In this document: piece after piece, positions 13,846 to 24,060 of the stretch
Position numbering within the stretch: position 1 is the stretch's first letter
Layout: each line of letters starts with the position of its first letter
DNA from: Chrysomallon squamiferum
Lineage: Eukaryota; Mollusca; Gastropoda; Neomphalida; Peltospiridae
Reading direction: 5' to 3'
Assembly: GCA_012295275.1 (NCBI GenBank)
Contig: CM022678.1
Location: forward strand, 13,524,259 to 13,588,258
DNA: 64,000 nt
Notes under the pieces: model-generated
Databases searched by the model: none
The model's input: the letters and a program-made list of their open reading frames with translations, nothing else
Told to the model about the DNA's origin: nothing
Translations under genes and position numbers: made by a program

Positions 13846-16800
13846 TTTTTCTCATTCTCTGCACTGTTGTGTGTGTGTTTTTAAATTTACTACAAAAAGA
13901 TGTATTTACTTTATACACATAAATCAAAAGTTTATACAAATAATAAATAGCTGAATAAAATTTTTTTTCAGTTGTTGACAAGGAAACGTTTGAGAGTTTT
14001 TGCCTGTGTTACAAAGCAAATAACTCACAGTGTGAAAGTATCAAAATTAAAGGTGGAGATCTGACTGAGGAGGAATGTATCCTCTGTGTCTCCCAGCTCA
14101 TCAAAACTGACTTCGGCACAGGCAGAATTGGGCTCACTGACAAAAGGTTAACAAACTTTTAAACTAGTGAATTAATATTACTAGTACTATTCTATTATTA
14201 GTAGTAGTAGTAGTAGTATTACTATAATATTATTATTATTATTATTATAATTATTATTATTGTTGTTGTTGTTGTTGTTTTTGTTGTACATATTTGAATA
14301 TTTCTTTTTTTTACTGCTGATTGAAACAACTAACAAATTATTCTCTGAAATGTTGAAACTATAAATAATTTTTGTATAATGTTTTACTCTTTCTAGACTG
14401 TTCTTTTTGAAAGATGTGTCAAACACATTTAAGGAAATCATCAGACTGAGGGACATTAAGGCCATTGAAAAGCAGCAGTCACGGTCAATATTAAACAAAG
14501 TCGATGTACTTGTTATTAAGAGTGAAGGTAATATGTTTTCTTTTTAAATGTTATTTTAACACCTTTTACTGTATCAATCTTTTTATTAGTCAGTTTAGTT
14601 TCAATTTAAAAAAAGAAAAGAAGAAATAAATATTTTTTGACTTTTGTATATAAAATAATAATATTTATCATAACAATTAAAATAAAGAGAAATTTGAGAT
14701 AGTTACGACAACAACAATAACATAATAATATTAATAATCATAATAATATAGTAAAATATTAATATAGATAATAATAATAAATAATAATAATAATAGTAAA
14801 ACTATTAATACTAAAATGATAGTAATAATGACAATGATAATGATGATAAAGTTCTGCTGCTCAAAATTGAAACTGTTATTAATTCATATCATTGGATGAT
14901 ATAAATAATAATCCACCATAAAACAAAATTCATTATTATAGGAAACAGTTTAATTAATGAACTTATTATTTCTTTGATTCACATTATAATAATATATTTT
15001 TAGATGGATCAGTTAGATTCACCTCTTCACTGAAAGATGAACGAGATTGCTGGTACATGCTCATAGAGGAAATGAAATCAGGAAAAATTGTTGCCGAGGT
15101 GATGCGGGATCTCTCAGTCATACATCAAGCAATGCTCAATGTTCTTTTACTGAAAGCTGTAACACGAACGTGTGTTTGAGTTTTAGTCTTTGTTTTTATT
15201 TTTAAATGTAAAACTAGGCTTTTACTTTGTTTTCCTGTTGTTGTTTTTTTCGCAGGTGTTTTATATATCTACCTTTAGGATCTTCTAATATTATATTTTA
15301 TTTTATTTTATGTGTGTTTTTATAATTTGATTTCTGTTCGTATATATTTATCATAATATTATCATTGTATATTATAAATTATTGTTTAATATATATATAT
15401 ATATACTTCCTTTCTATTTTTTAATATTATTTACATATTTTTTACTATATGTTAATCTTATTTTGTATATTAATTTTTATAAGTATTTTATAAAATCATT
15501 TTAATTTATTGTATTTCACATATTAACAAAATCATTTTTATTTTTTATTAATTTATTATTTTAGTTTTTCATTCATTCAGTTATTCATTATTTATTTAAC
15601 TTTGGATCATTTCTTCAACTGTTTATTTTTATTTACTTATTTGTTCATTAATTTGTTTGTCATTATTTCTTTGTTTAGTTATTAATTTATAAATAAATTA
15701 ATTTATTTATTTATTTACTTATTTATATATTTGTTTAATTATTTATGTATTATTTATTTGTTTGTTTGTTTTTATATTTGTTTGTTTATGTACTTGTTTA
15801 TTTATTTTTATATATTTCTTTATTTATTTAATTATTATTTATTTATTTATTTACTTATTTACTATTTATTTATTTATTATTTAATTTATTCATTTATTTA
15901 TTTTTTCTTTAGTTATTTATTATTTGTTTATTTATTTATTTATTTATTTATTTACTTACTTATTTATTTATTTACTTATTTATGTATTTATTTACCTATT
16001 TATTTATTTTGAAGCCGAGAAGCAGTAACAGTAGTAAAAGAAGAGCTGATTACAAGTGCTGTTATAAAACTTGGTTACTTCACTGAGTTTGTCAGACTTG
16101 GACGTCACAAATTACCTAAGGACACGACTGAAGCTCTTCAGCGGAGAGTGGACCCAAACTTCGGAGAACAAGAGAAGAAATCAGTTTCAACTCTTCTGTA
16201 TGTCCCTGGCTGTGAGTATTTTCTTTCTCGTGTTTCATTATTTTTTCTTTTGTTTTATGTAAATTTGTAAGCTCCCATTGTATGTTATAAAATTTAAACA
16301 ATTATTTATAATATTTTTCAAAAATGATTAATTAACTTTTTTTTTTTTTTTTCATTTCTCCTTGGTTGTAAGTTTGTTGGTTTTTGTGACAAATCAAGAC
16401 TGAAATCAAGACTGAAATGGTAAAATGTTGCTTTCCAATCTTGGCACATTTCCAACAATTCAGCTTATCATGTGTCTATGTTTCAGCAAGCTGCAACCAC
16501 AACAGTGACACTGGCACCCCACCCCGACTGTGGTGTTGCCTTGGCAATGGGAAAATCAAGTCTTTTGATGCTACAAACTGGGAACTTGAGACCAGTGTAA
16601 TAAGCACAATAAAATATGTGGTTAGTCAGATTTCAGTCACAATAAATCACTTTTACAACAACAAAAAAACATTTACAGATTTTAAAAAAGTGTATATTTT
16701 TATTTTACATGGTGTATTTTTAGTTTTTATGTATTGTTGTTGTAAAATTTTATAGCTATAGATGAAAGAAAAGAAATAATGAGATTTTTTTTGTTATTGA

Positions 16801-19800
16801 TACATACACACACATGTAAAACTAAAAAGCTATTATTTCAAAGTAACTAGTGTTGTCTAAAAAAAAATTGAAACATAATTTTGCAGAACAATGAACTGTA
16901 ACTATTATGATTTCTTAATAACTTTAAGACTGTATTTACATAATACTGGTATTATTTGAAAATAAAATAAATTCTCTGTACAAATCTAAATTTCAAAAAA
17001 ATCAAAAATTAAGAAGGAATAATCAAAGTGATGTCCATACAATTTAACAATATCATGAATCATATAGTTTCATATTATAACTGGAGAGTAAGACAAACTA
17101 TTTATTTAGAATTAAAGTCCAAATTTGAACAATACTTTCATCTTTAATGATGTTATAATAACTATAGTAACAGACTGACAGGCAGACATAACATTTGTTT
17201 CAGGAATGTATGGTGGCTGTTGATGACAAACAGTTGTGGGCAGGAGCTCATGGTATCTACATCATTGACATGGAAACGATGACATGTAACAAAACACTGA
17301 CAGAACATCGTGACCTGGTTGTAGACATTCAGCTGTCTGAGGATGGTAGGTAAGAGGATCTGTTTGCACCACTAATGTAGTCATGCCTTAGACTCAGAGG
17401 TTCTATGTTCATGTCTCAGATCTAGAAGCCACATATAAAAAAAGTAATATTCTTATCCTACATATGTGAATACCATAGGGAGTACCTAACACTCACCAAT
17501 CTAACTTCTTCACCAAGACAAACACTGAAGTAAAATAAACTTACAAAAAATCTTCCCTGAATAAAAAATGTATTTTCACAAATGTTTTGCCACAAATAAT
17601 AAAAAAACAACATTTTCATAAATAAAGTGTATTTTCACAAATGTTTTTAACAGAAATAATTGGGTTTTTTCCCAATAATGTGTTAGAAATAAAAAGACAT
17701 TTTCACAAATGTTTTTCAGAGATAAAAAAATTCAGTAATATTTTTCAGATTTGCTTACTCGGCCAGTGTAGACAGTATGATTATTAAGTGGGAGATCAAA
17801 ACGCTGAAATGTGTCACAAAGGTTGAATTAAAGTCTCTGCAGTGTTTACGATCACTTAGACTTTATGACAATAAGCTGTGGTGTGGTAAGTATTATTTTA
17901 AATATTTCGTTTTCTAGTTGTAACTGATGTATTGTCTTTATTTGTAAATATTATTTTTTCTTCTTTTGTAATTAATTGCATTATCTTTCATTTGTAATTT
18001 GTGTTATCTTTTAGTTGTAAATTATATGTTCACTTTTTTAACTATGTTCTTTTATTCGTAATTTGTATTGCTCATATTTGTAAGTCTTTTGTTGTATCTC
18101 ATTTTAAGTCATAGTAGCTTTTATTTGTAAAATATTTTAATTTCTTTGTCACTAATAATATTTGCTTTTCATTTGTAACTTATGTTATCTTTTTTATCTA
18201 AATAAGTTTTTATTTTTCCTTTGGTGAAAAATATGTGCTCTGTTTCATTTGTACTTTATGTTGGCTGCCTTTTATTTGTAACTGAACAAATTATGTCTTG
18301 CTTTGTTTATAACAAATCCTCTGTATTTTGTTCATTTGTTCTGTCTATGAATGTTTCTCTATTCTGTTATTCTGTCAGTCTGTCTTTGTGTCTGCATTCA
18401 GGAACATGGCATGCCATTATTGTGTGTGATATGAATGGTATCAAACAGCAGTCTTTTCCATGCAAGTTTGACAGAAATAAAAAAAAAATACCTGAGATAA
18501 CTTGTTTTGAAATAACCAAAACAGAGGTATGTAATACAGCTACTGCTACTAATATTACAGCTACCACCACTGCTACTACCAGAACAACAACAGCTACTAT
18601 TACTGCACCTAGCACCAGTGTTGTGTTACTGCTGCTAGTAATACTAATACTAATACTGTTACTGCACCTAGCACCAGTGTTGTGTTACTGCTGCTAGTAA
18701 TACTAATACTGTTACTGCACCTAGCACCAGTGTTGTGTTACTGCTGCTAGTAATACTAATACTGTTACAGCACCTAGCACCAGTGTTGTGTTACTGCTGC
18801 TAGTAATACTAATACTGTTACTGCACCTAGCACCAGTGTTGTGTTACTGCTGCTAGTAATACTAATACTGTTACTGCACCTAGCACCAATGTTGTGTTAC
18901 TGCTGCTAGTAATACTAATACTAATACTGTTACTGCACCTAGCACCAGTGTTGTGTTACTGCTGCTAGTAATACTAATACTAATACTGTTACTGCACCTA
19001 GCACCAGTGTTGTGTTACTGCTGCTACTAATACTAATACTGTTACTGCACCTAGCACCAGTGTTGTGTTACTGCTGCTAGTAATACTAATACTGTTACTG
19101 CACCTAGCACCAGTGTTGTGTTACTGCTGCTAGTAATACTAATACTGTTACTGCACCTAGCACCAGTGTTGTGTTACTGCTGCTAGTAATACTAATACTA
19201 ATACTGTTACTGCACCTAGCACCAGTGTTGTGTTACTGCTGCTAGTAATACTAATACTGTTACTGCACCTAGCACCAGTGTTGTGTTACTGCTGCTAGTA
19301 ATACTAATACTAATACTGTTACTGCACCTAGCACCAGTGTTGTGTTACTGCTGCTAGTAATACTGATACCGTTACTGCACCTAGCACCAGTGTTGTGTTA
19401 CTGCTGCTAGTAATACTAATACTAATACTGTTACTGCACCTAGCACCAGTGTTGTGTTACTGCTGCTAGTAATACTAATACTGTTACAGCACCTAGCACC
19501 AGTGTTGTGTTACTGCTGCTAGTAATACTGATACTAATACTGTTACTGCACCTATCACCAGTGTTGTGTTACTGCTGCTAGTAATACTAATACTGTTACT
19601 GCACCTAGCACCAGTGTTGTGTTACTGCTGCTAGTAATACTAATACTAATACTGTTACTGCACCTAGCACCAGTGTTGTGTTACTGCTGCTAGTAATACT
19701 GATACTAATACTGTTACTGCACCTAGCACCAGTGTTGTGTTACTGCTGCTAGTAATACTAATACTGTTACTGCACCTAGCACCAGTGTTGTGTTACTGCT

Positions 19801-22451
19801 GCTAGTAATACTAATACTAATACTGTTACTGCACCTAGCACCAGTGTTGTGTTATTGCTGCTAGTAATACTAATACTGTTACTGCACCTAGCACCAGTGT
19901 TGTGTTACTGCTGCTAGTAATACTAATACTAATACTGTTACTGCACCTAGCACCAGTGTTGTGTTACTGCTGCTAGTAATACTAATACTGTTACTGCACC
20001 TAGCACCAGTGTTGTGTTACTGCTGCTAGTAATACTAATACTAATACTGTTACTGCACCCAGCACCAGTGTTGTGTTACTGCTGCTAGTAATACTATAAC
20101 TGTTACTGCACCTAGCACCAGTGTTGTGTTACTGCTGCTAGTAACACTGATACTAATACTGTTACTGCACCCAGCACCAGTGTTGTGTTACTGCTGCTAG
20201 TAATACTGATACTGATACTGTTACTGCACCTAGCACCAGTGTTGTGTTACTGCTGCTAGTAATACTAATACTAATACTGTTACTGCACCCAGCACCAGTG
20301 TTGTGTTACTGCTGCTAGTAATACTCATACTAATACTGTTACTGCACCTAGCACCAGTGTTGTGTTACTGCTGCTAGTAATACTAATACTGTTACTGCAC
20401 CTAGCACCAGTGTTGTGTTACTGCTGCTAGTAACACTGATACTAATACTGTTACTGCACCTAGCACCAGTGTTGTGTTACTGCTGCTAGTAATACTGATA
20501 CTGATACTGTTACTGCACCTAGCACCAGTGTTGTGTTACTGCTGCTAGTAATACTAATACTGTTACTGCACCTAGCACCAGTGTTGTGTTACTGCTGCTA
20601 GTAATACTAATACTAATACTGTTACTGCACCCTAGCACCAGTGTTGTGTTATTGCTGCTAGTAATACTAATACTGTTACTGCACCCAGCACCAGTGTTGT
20701 GTTACTGCTGCTAGTAATACTAATACTAATACTGTTACTGCACCTAGCACCAGTGTTGTGTTACTGCTGCTAGTAATACTAATACTGTTACTGCACCTAG
20801 CACCAGTGTTGTGTTACTGCTGCTAGTAATACTAATACTAATACTGTTACTGCACCTAGCACCAGTGTTGTGTTACTGCTGCTAGTAATACTAATACTGT
20901 TACTGCACCTAGCACCAGTGTTGTGTTACTGCTGCTAGTAACACTGATACTAATACTGTTACTGCACCTAGCACCAGTGTTGTGTTACTGCTGCTAGTAA
21001 TACTGATACTGATACTGTTACTGCACCTAGCACCAGTGTTGTGTTACTGCTGCTAGTAATACTAATACTAATACTGTTACTGCACCTAGCACCAGTGTTG
21101 TGTTACTGCTGCTAGTAATACTAATACTAATACTGTTACTGCACCTAGCACCAGTGTTGTGTTACTGCTGCTAGTAATACTAATACTGTTACTGCACCTA
21201 GCACCAGTGTTGTGTTACTGCTGCTAGTAACACTGATACTAATACTGTTACTGCACCTAGCACCAGTGTTGTGTTACTGCTGCTAGTAATACTGATACTG
21301 ATACTGTTACTGCACCTAGCACCAGTGTTGTGTTACTGCTGCTAGTAATACTAATACTAATACTGTTACTGTTAGCAGTTATACATTTACTACTGTTACT
21401 ACAACTCACTATTTTTATCATCACAACTATTTTATTATCTTTATCAATATTGTTGTATTCTTTATTAATCTCAACATTATTATTATTACTGTTATTATCA
21501 TTGGCATTTTTTTTATCATTATTTTAATTATTGATCATTTCAGTCTTTATAATACAGATACATTGATGTGTATTTTACTGTTATTTTAAAATTTAAAATT
21601 TCTCTGTTTTAAAACAGGTGTGGTCAGGGTGTCGTAGAGAGGGTTTTATTTTTGTCTGGGACAGAGGAGATGGACAGTTGAAAACTACAATAACTCTCAA
21701 CTGTTTGGGAATCAGTGTCATGCTGTTATCTGAATCACAGGTACAAGTTTGTTATTTTAGTAATTTATTTACAATAAAGTATAACTCATAAAAGCCAATT
21801 ATTAAAAAAAAAAACAGGAAAAAGATATAGGATAAATTGTTTACTGTTACAAGACAGATATTTTAGGATAAGTTACTTTCAAATGACTTATTTTTTTAAA
21901 ATTATTTTAGATAAATTATTACTCTTTAATGATAGTTATTTTTAAAATATTTTAATATAAATTACTATATAATTTTGCAACAAATTAATTAACTTAAACA
22001 ACAATTAAAAATGTCATTTTTGAATTATTTTAGCATTTATGAAAATATTTATTCTTGTTATTTACACAGAAAAGAAACTAAATTTGTTATTTTTAAAATC
22101 AGTTAAAAAGATATCTGATTAGTTGTTTGTAAAAACATTTGAAAAGTATATAGATTCATAAGAAAATTAGAGATTATTATGTTAAAATAGATGAAGAATA
22201 AATTAGCATTGACAAAATACATGTCTTTAAACTTTTCTGATTTCATGCAGCTCTGGGTTGGAACGAAAGGACATTCAGAAGGTTCCATCTACATCTATGA
22301 CGTCAACACCTTGCAGTGCCTGAAATATCTTAAAGCACACGAAGACAGTGTGAGGTCACTGTGTTGTGCAGAACATCGTTACATCATCAGTGGGGCAGGA
22401 AGTAAAGACGGGAAAATAGCTATCTGGTCACCCTTGACTTACTCTGACTAG
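2959..22451 (+). CDS. DENND3: DENN domain-containing protein 3 (DENND3), 26 coding exons
   Basis: Guanine-nucleotide exchange factor that in vertebrates activates Rab12 in autophagy and endosomal traffic. Coding exons read: 2959-3066, 3877-4109, 4637-4779, 5557-5681, 6195-6340, 6816-6924, 7714-7910, 8419-8559, 8936-9162, 9328-9438, 9775-9871, 10210-10355, 11827-11980, 12190-12326, 12762-12937, 13554-13664, 13972-14146, 14397-14527, 15004-15171, 16035-16211, 16487-16620, 17204-17349, 17749-17885, 18402-18526, 21618-21740, 22251-22451. Phases agree at every junction if one missing base in exon 7 is allowed for. The sum is 1256 aa, close to the human length (about 1200-1280). Order is uDENN, cDENN, dDENN, a helical/PH-like linker, then WD40 blades ending AIWSPL. 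The start is the first in-frame ATG after a 5' UTR acceptor. The exon 19/20 junction is the least certain. Confidence 0.9.
4300..4455. repeat. CTA/ACA triplet microsatellite in DENND3 intron 2
   Basis: Imperfect runs of ACT, ACA and ATT triplets. The long open reading frames crossing it on both strands are low-complexity artefacts. Confidence 0.9.
5557..8559 (+). CDS. DENND3: DENND3 exons 4-8 (uDENN and cDENN core)
   Basis: Exon 4 (5557-5681) encodes VHFLVFTDDYARKTYAT, the uDENN strand. Its donor must be AAG|GTATAC at 5682 rather than the nearer GTAAGG, because only that keeps phase 0 into exon 5. Exon 5 has CCVLISKYPYFYAMRECLS, the cDENN entry. Exon 7 has LTEQRIVFLSSVYGLLTVI, the cDENN signature. 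Exon 8 has the family-typical FMQPFKWRYTYVPI and LEAPGTFMMGCH. These blocks form the Rab-binding face. Exon 7 has a one-base frameshift at about 7791. Confidence 0.88.
7020..7310. repeat. ACT/AAT triplet microsatellite in DENND3 intron 6
   Basis: Runs of CTA triplets followed by ATA triplets (about 7034-7160), and again AAT triplets at about 7272-7310. No coding potential beyond low complexity. Confidence 0.9.
7372..7440 (+). mobile_element. Possible hAT-type transposon end (fragment)
   Basis: The string CAGGGGTCAGCAACCTTTT at 7372 resembles the terminal inverted repeat of Charlie-like hAT elements (CAGGGGTCGGCAACCT-type), followed by a G-rich patch that stands out from the AT-rich intron. 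No matching opposite end or 8-bp target duplication was seen, so this would be a fragment. Confidence 0.35.
7932..8021 (+). repeat. Tandem copy of the DENND3 exon 7 tail in intron 7
   Basis: The last roughly 80 bases of exon 7, including its donor, recur about 98 bp downstream in the intron. Exon GAATTGTCTTCCTTTCTTCC (7861) is matched by GAATTGCTTTCCTTTCTTCC (7959), and flanking ACAGCA-ACTCA and TAATGGA blocks also match. In the copy the donor GGTAAGT has become ACTAAAT and the reading frame is degraded, so it is not an active exon. Confidence 0.8.
8738..8873. repeat. CA and GT microsatellites in DENND3 intron 8
   Basis: A CA run at about 8738-8760 and a GT run at about 8846-8873 face each other as an imperfect inverted pair about 90 bp apart. 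The transcript could form a long imperfect hairpin. Confidence 0.8.
8936..11980 (+). CDS. DENND3: DENND3 exons 9-13 (dDENN and hinge)
   Basis: Exon 9 (8936-9162) starts ISGLVVVDIDSGTVSI, matching the dDENN entry, and then has a polar Ser/Thr/Asp-rich loop specific to this gene. Exons 10-12 carry helical segments such as FAFLELMVNLFRGVLSELRI and VFQTDMFKTFVEERL. Exon 13 (11827-11980) has TEFYMFRLPTLNSPDKYINT, matching the vertebrate post-DENN hinge. Intron 12 holds an AGT-triplet microsatellite and a complete Tigger-like element. Confidence 0.85.
9522..9566. repeat. GT microsatellite in DENND3 intron 10
   Basis: TGTG repeats interrupted by ATATATATG. Simple repeat only. Confidence 0.85.
9900..10095. 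repeat. GACA/GATA microsatellite in DENND3 intron 11
   Basis: Imperfect GACAGA and GATAGATA tetranucleotide units over nearly 200 bp, filling most of the intron between exons 11 and 12. Confidence 0.9.
10420..10625. repeat. AGT/AGC triplet microsatellite in DENND3 intron 12
   Basis: Imperfect GTA/GCA/GTT triplets. It produces long open frames on both strands that are not genes. Confidence 0.85.
10729..11526 (+). mobile_element. Tigger/pogo-like DNA transposon, 798 bp, decayed
   Basis: Terminal inverted repeats start CAGTGGTACCTGGACTTATG on the left and, read from the right end inward, CAGTGGTACCTTGATGTACG. A TA dinucleotide flanks each end (10727-10728 and 11527-11528), the target duplication of Tc1/mariner-superfamily elements. 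Inside, 11006-11170 encodes MDSKKVSAKDSAEKKKRM followed by a helix-turn-helix start (ELKHEIIEKHERG), typical of the pogo/Tigger/jerky transposase N-terminus, but the frame breaks soon after. The DDE catalytic region is absent, so it is non-autonomous. It lies in DENND3 intron 12 in sense orientation. Confidence 0.85.
12190..16211 (+). CDS. DENND3: DENND3 exons 14-20 (linker with PH-like segment)
   Basis: Exon 14 has ASYLYLRGMFLLVVDRHLDA, a strong DENND3 match. Exon 16 has YDTILRLFEALGKTSENGHF. Exons 17-18 have GRIGLTDKRLFFLKDVSNTF, the PH-like strand pair of vertebrate DENND3. Exon 19 (15004-15171) ends AVTRT in phase 1. Exon 20 is placed from 16035 because the TAG acceptor there gives AVTRTL followed by a segment of exactly the human length. 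Earlier AGs at 16025 and 16031 would insert extra residues. Exon 20 ends LLYVPG before GTGAGT. Confidence 0.8.
13795..13842. repeat. CT microsatellite in DENND3 intron 16
   Basis: About 48 bases of uninterrupted CT, about 130 bp before the exon 17 acceptor. Confidence 0.95.
14195..14290. repeat. TAG/TTA/TTG triplet microsatellite in DENND3 intron 17
   Basis: GTA, TTA and TTG triplet runs in succession. Simple repeat only. Confidence 0.85.
15545..16012. repeat. TTTA tetranucleotide tract before DENND3 exon 20
   Basis: About 470 bp of imperfect TTTA/TTTG units runs almost up to the exon 20 acceptor. It replaces a normal polypyrimidine tract. The 280-bp open frame inside it (Leu/Tyr/Ile/Phe-rich) is a low-complexity artefact. 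Confidence 0.9.
16487..22451 (+). CDS. DENND3: DENND3 exons 21-26 (WD40 propeller)
   Basis: Exon 21 starts the propeller (PPRLWCCLGNGKIKSFDATN). Exons 22-25 each hold blade strands ending in IIDM, IIKWEI, and FVWDRG types. Exon 26 (22251-22451) has LWVGTKGHSEGSIYIYDV and HRYIISGAGSKDGKIAIW and ends at TAG. In vertebrate DENND3 the WD40 region binds actin and is linked to Rab12 exchange. The intron between exons 24 and 25 (18527-21617) is almost entirely a minisatellite. Confidence 0.9.
17355..17480 (+). repeat. Possible tRNA-derived SINE relic
   Basis: Within DENND3 intron 22 the stretch around 17397-17420 (AGAGGTTCTATGTTCATGTC) resembles a degenerate pol III B box (GGTTCnAnnC). No clear A box or tail was found, so this is a weak call. 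Confidence 0.2.
17925..18300. repeat. Degenerate TTTGTAA tandem repeats in DENND3 intron 23
   Basis: Recurrent blocks of the form TTATCTTTCATTTGTAATTT occur every 35-45 bp with heavy divergence, an old minisatellite. No coding content. Confidence 0.5.
18600..21370 (+). repeat. Minisatellite of ~49 copies, alternating 53-bp and 59-bp units
   Basis: The unit contains CACCTAGCACCAGTGTTGTG, then TTACTGCTGCTAGTAATACT, then one or two extra CTAATA hexamers and GTTACTG. Start-to-start spacing of CACCTAGC is 59 then 53 (18606, 18665, 18718), and the two lengths are interspersed along the array. Copies are highly alike, which points to recent expansion or homogenisation. The array fills most of DENND3 intron 24. 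The unit length is not a multiple of three, so it is not coding. Confidence 0.95.
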
Positions 22452-23889
22452 AACAAAAGTAGTGATGAATCAGACATTGTGAAAACCGACTCAGTAACAG
22501 TCACATCATGTGATCTACAATACAGCATTTTCTTTTTTTGTTTTAGTTATTCTTAATGTACAACATATTATTTACCAAATGAAGTGTGTATATAATGGTA
22601 GAGTTTTATTAAGTTTCTGAAAATGTTGAAAAAGATAGATTTATTTTTTTATACACACAGACCAAACTCATTATGTGACTGGCATATCAGTTACTGTTTG
22701 TAAGTTGTACAAATATTAGGGGAAATGAATTTTTATGTAAAAAAATTGTACAATGAATCAGAATTCAGGACAGAAATCATATGAGTGACAGTTTCAAATT
22801 TTGTGATACTTTGTTTAAGTTGTAGAAACAATTTAGTTTTAGTGTGAAACATTTACAATAATTGCCACACTGTACACACCAAAAGAAGTAAATTTAGTAT
22901 TTGCTATTTTATCTCATTCTAAAAAGAGCTCACAGAAGGAAGATAAATTTCATTATTTTAAGTTCTGCTTCTTCAGTAACATTTGTTGTCTTTCTGATTA
23001 TATTAACAGTTTGTAACATTACTTGCAGTTTACCAACATAAGCATAATTCACTGTCAACTTAATTGTTTTTATTTTGTTTTAAAATGTAGAGTAATTATA
23101 CTGCATATCTATATTTTTACCAATCTGAGTATTACAATTTATTCCATAAATGTAAAAATATGCATATCAAAATTTATATATACTAACATGTATATTTTAA
23201 AAATAAAACAATTTTATGAAAATTGATATATTGTATTAAAAATTTTAAAACAAATTATAATATTTATTTCTATATTTGTTCTTCTGTATATAATTTATTT
23301 GTCAAATATACAACATAAGTAATCATGACAATGAAATTATAACCTAAATAACTAATCTTGATTGTGATAATGAAATGAAGTATAATTCTAAATGTTTGTC
23401 TTCTTTAACAAATTTAACCATATATAGTAATACTTGTTAAACAATAATTTAAAATCATTAAAGTATACCCATATATATATATATTTATATTTATATATAA
23501 TTTTATTTTATTAATTAATTTATTTTTTCCTTTTGTGTTTGTGTGTGTGTGTGTTTGTTTATATGTTGTAAATGGTAAAATGATGTGTTCAGATATTTCT
23601 GTTACAATATTACTTTATTGTCATACCTCATTAATGACTGTGATAATTACCAAAAAAATTAAATAATAATTTTGGAGTATGAAGAATATATTTCTTCTTC
23701 TTTCTTCATTTTTGCCTTAACCATGAGTTGTTGTAGATACCATGGATCATCCAATGATTTTTAACAACCAGTTTTTTCCCAGTTCTCCTCTGCCCTCTGG
23801 ACGTTTGAAGATTTAAATTTTTCATTTGTACATCACTGATCCACTTTAAATGAGAAACCTGATGATATCTTTTCTCATTCGTGCATTAT

Positions 23890-24060
23890 CTGTTGTTGTT
23901 TAATGTTACACTTGTGATGTAGTGTACATGTCTGTGATGTACTGTTTAATGTTACATTTCTCTAATATATTGTTTAATGTTACTTTCTGTAAAGTGTTGT
24001 TTGATAGTGTATTTCTGTAATGTGTTGTTTAATGTTATGTTTCTTTAATGTGTTGATGTA
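23890..24060. repeat. Degenerate tandem repeat (TGTTGTTTAATGTTAC units)
   Basis: Blocks like TTGTTTAATGTTACATTTCT followed by GTAATG recur about five times at 35-40 bp spacing. An old minisatellite. Confidence 0.6.

Noticed and set aside
15731-16012. 93-codon frame of Tyr/Leu/Ile/Phe
   Set aside because: Translation of a TTTA tetranucleotide tract.
18600-21370. CRISPR-like or protein-repeat array
   Set aside because: Units are contiguous with no unique spacers, lie in a eukaryotic intron, and are 53/59 bp long, so frames do not persist; it is a minisatellite.
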